From the NCBI GenBank assembly GCA_023433855.1, contig JAEYTV010000023.1:1-5576 (forward strand): DNA of 5,576 nt. Reading direction: 5' to 3'. The notes under the pieces were generated by a model. It had not been told where the DNA came from and did not search any database. It was given only the letters and a program-made list of their open reading frames with translations. The stretch is from Pseudomonadota bacterium. Lineage in GTDB: Bacteria > Pseudomonadota > Alphaproteobacteria > Rhizobiales > Rhizobiaceae. This document shows, piece by piece, positions 4,525 through 5,576 of this stretch. A program made the position numbers and the translations under genes. Every line of letters starts with the position of its first letter. Within the stretch, counting starts at the first letter, position 1.

Positions 4525-5576
4525 ATGGCGAGGGTGGCGGTGAAGAGTTGGCGACAGGCTCTGGGTTTAGTGGCCATCCGGGTGCGTCAGGAGTGGCTCC
4601 TGCTTTCAGTTGCCGCGCTACTCGGCTGCCTGGCAATCGTCGCCGGAATCGGCTGGCGCGCTGTTACGGTGGGCTGGTCGATACTGGCGCTTGTGATTGT
4701 GGTCCGCGAGCCGATTTCCCTGCCGGATGGCGACCCCGCCGCCGCGCAGGATAACGAGTCTGCGCCGGATCCGCTGCCGCAGGTGGAGGCCGCGCTCGAG
4801 GCGCTTGATATCCCTGCCTTCGTGCTCGGGGCTGATGCCACGGTTCTCTTTCAGAACAAGGCGGCCGAGAAGACCTTTGACGCCGTTCCAGTAGGCTCGC
4901 ATCTCTCGGCGAGGCTGCGTTCCCCCGGAATACTCGACATGGTACGGGAAACGATCGCCACCGGCATCCCCAACCAGATCGAGCATTCGGAACGGCTGCC
5001 TTCCGAGCGCGTCTACATCCTGCGCATCGCGCCGATTGATCCTGGAACGACCTCGAGCGCCATGAGACTATATGTCCTATCTTTCCGTGATATCTCCGAG
5101 CTGCGGCGGATCGACCGGATGCGCTCGGATTTCGTTGCAAATGCCAGCCATGAACTGCGCACCCCCTTGGCGTCGCTCAGAGGATTCATTGAAACGTTGT
5201 TGGGGCCCGCCCGGGCGGATCCGGCCGCTCAGGAGCGATTTCTGGCAATCATGTTCGACCAGGCGAAGCGGATGAGCCGCCTCGTGGATGACCTGATGTC
5301 TCTGTCCAGGCTCGAACTGAAGTCCCATATTGCGCCCGACCAGACAGTCGACCTGAAACCTCTTCTCGGTCATGTCCGGGATACACTCCTGCCGTTGGCC
5401 GAGGATCTCGGTGTCGAAATCCGTACCCACCTGCCGCAGGGCAAGGTCGAGGTGCTGGGCGATCACGACGAACTTGTTCAGGTTTTCGAAAATCTGATCG
5501 AGAACGCGTGCAAATATGGTCAGGACGGTGAGTTCGTGGACGTGTACCTCAAGAATGAACCGTCTGGTCCGGTGGT
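4525..5576 (+). CDS. phoR: PhoR-like phosphate-sensing histidine kinase, 3' end cut by the window
   Basis: The frame is open from a TGA at 4507-4509 to the window end, giving 350 residues. It is a membrane sensor kinase that, with response regulator PhoB, would control phosphate-starvation genes. Order of parts: two closely spaced hydrophobic segments (about 24-42 and 44-60) with almost no periplasmic loop, typical of PhoR, which senses phosphate through the Pst transporter and PhoU; a linker; a PAS-like domain (about 88-190, with ALDIPAFVLGADATVLFQNK); the HisKA dimerisation domain with the H-box NASHELRTPLASLRGF and phospho-accepting His209; then the N-box NLIENACKYG (Asn327). The later ATP-binding glycine motifs are outside the window. 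The start is uncertain: ATG 4525 has only a weak upstream site, while GTG 4540 has GAGGG five bases upstream. PhoR is named from the domain order, the short loop and the ppk2 neighbour; the pst and phoB genes expected downstream cannot be seen. Confidence 0.88.
   Translation, partial: MARVAVKSWRQALGLVAIRVRQEWLLLSVAALLGCLAIVAGIGWRAVTVGWSILALVIVVREPISLPDGDPAAAQDNESAPDPLPQVEAALEALDIPAFVLGADATVLFQNKAAEKTFDAVPVGSHLSARLRSPGILDMVRETIATGIPNQIEHSERLPSERVYILRIAPIDPGTTSSAMRLYVLSFRDISELRRIDRMRSDFVANASHELRTPLASLRGFIETLLGPARADPAAQERFLAIMFDQAKRMSRLVDDLMSLSRLELKSHIAPDQTVDLKPLLGHVRDTLLPLAEDLGVEIRTHLPQGKVEVLGDHDELVQVFENLIENACKYGQDGEFVDVYLKNEPSGPV

Noticed and set aside
4302..4754. A 150-codon plus-strand open frame spanning the ppk2 start and the phoR start
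   Set aside because: It overlaps ppk2 antisense and the phoR-like gene in another frame, and its product resembles no protein and has no suitable start signal.

Overview
The window looks like a piece of a high-GC alphaproteobacterial chromosome, most likely Rhizobiales and probably close to Sinorhizobium/Ensifer. The reasons are the GC-rich coding style, a rhizobial-type tRNA-Thr(CGU codon-box anticodon CGT), and a PhoR-type sensor kinase gene divergent from a one-domain PPK2 gene. The genus is an inference from memory of rhizobial gene order, not a search result.

Left part (1-853): a tightly packed row of small plus-strand genes of unknown function. A partial gene enters from the left and overlaps the next gene by an ATGA junction; that gene overlaps the third in the same way; a fourth overlaps the third by 14 bases; and a 21-codon ORF lies inside the fourth in another frame. 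Two of the starts and the 21-codon ORF share the same layout, GGAGG then 7 bases then ATG. The row ends in a very AT-rich strip next to the 3' end of a minus-strand tRNA-Thr gene. This is the typical layout of the edge of a prophage or genomic island inserted at a tRNA 3' end, but no integrase or second att copy is in view.

Middle part (854-3481): tRNA-Thr with encoded CCA and a readable sigma-70-type promoter; a minus-strand FMN-dependent nitronate monooxygenase-family gene with a palindromic candidate operator just upstream of its ribosome binding site; then, divergently, a plus-strand gene for a 411-residue single-pass membrane protein of unknown function.

Right part (3488-5576): a minus-strand polyphosphate kinase 2 gene, whose stop codon is separated by only 6 bases from the stop of the membrane protein gene, and a divergent plus-strand phoR-like histidine kinase gene cut by the window end. 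The roughly 155-base region between ppk2 and phoR holds an imperfect 24-base dyad that could be a shared operator. Together these two genes point to phosphate sensing and polyphosphate use. No CRISPR array, rRNA, insertion sequence or clear Rho-independent terminator is visible. The most novel material is the small-gene row beside the tRNA and the 411-residue membrane protein; neither can be assigned a function from sequence alone.
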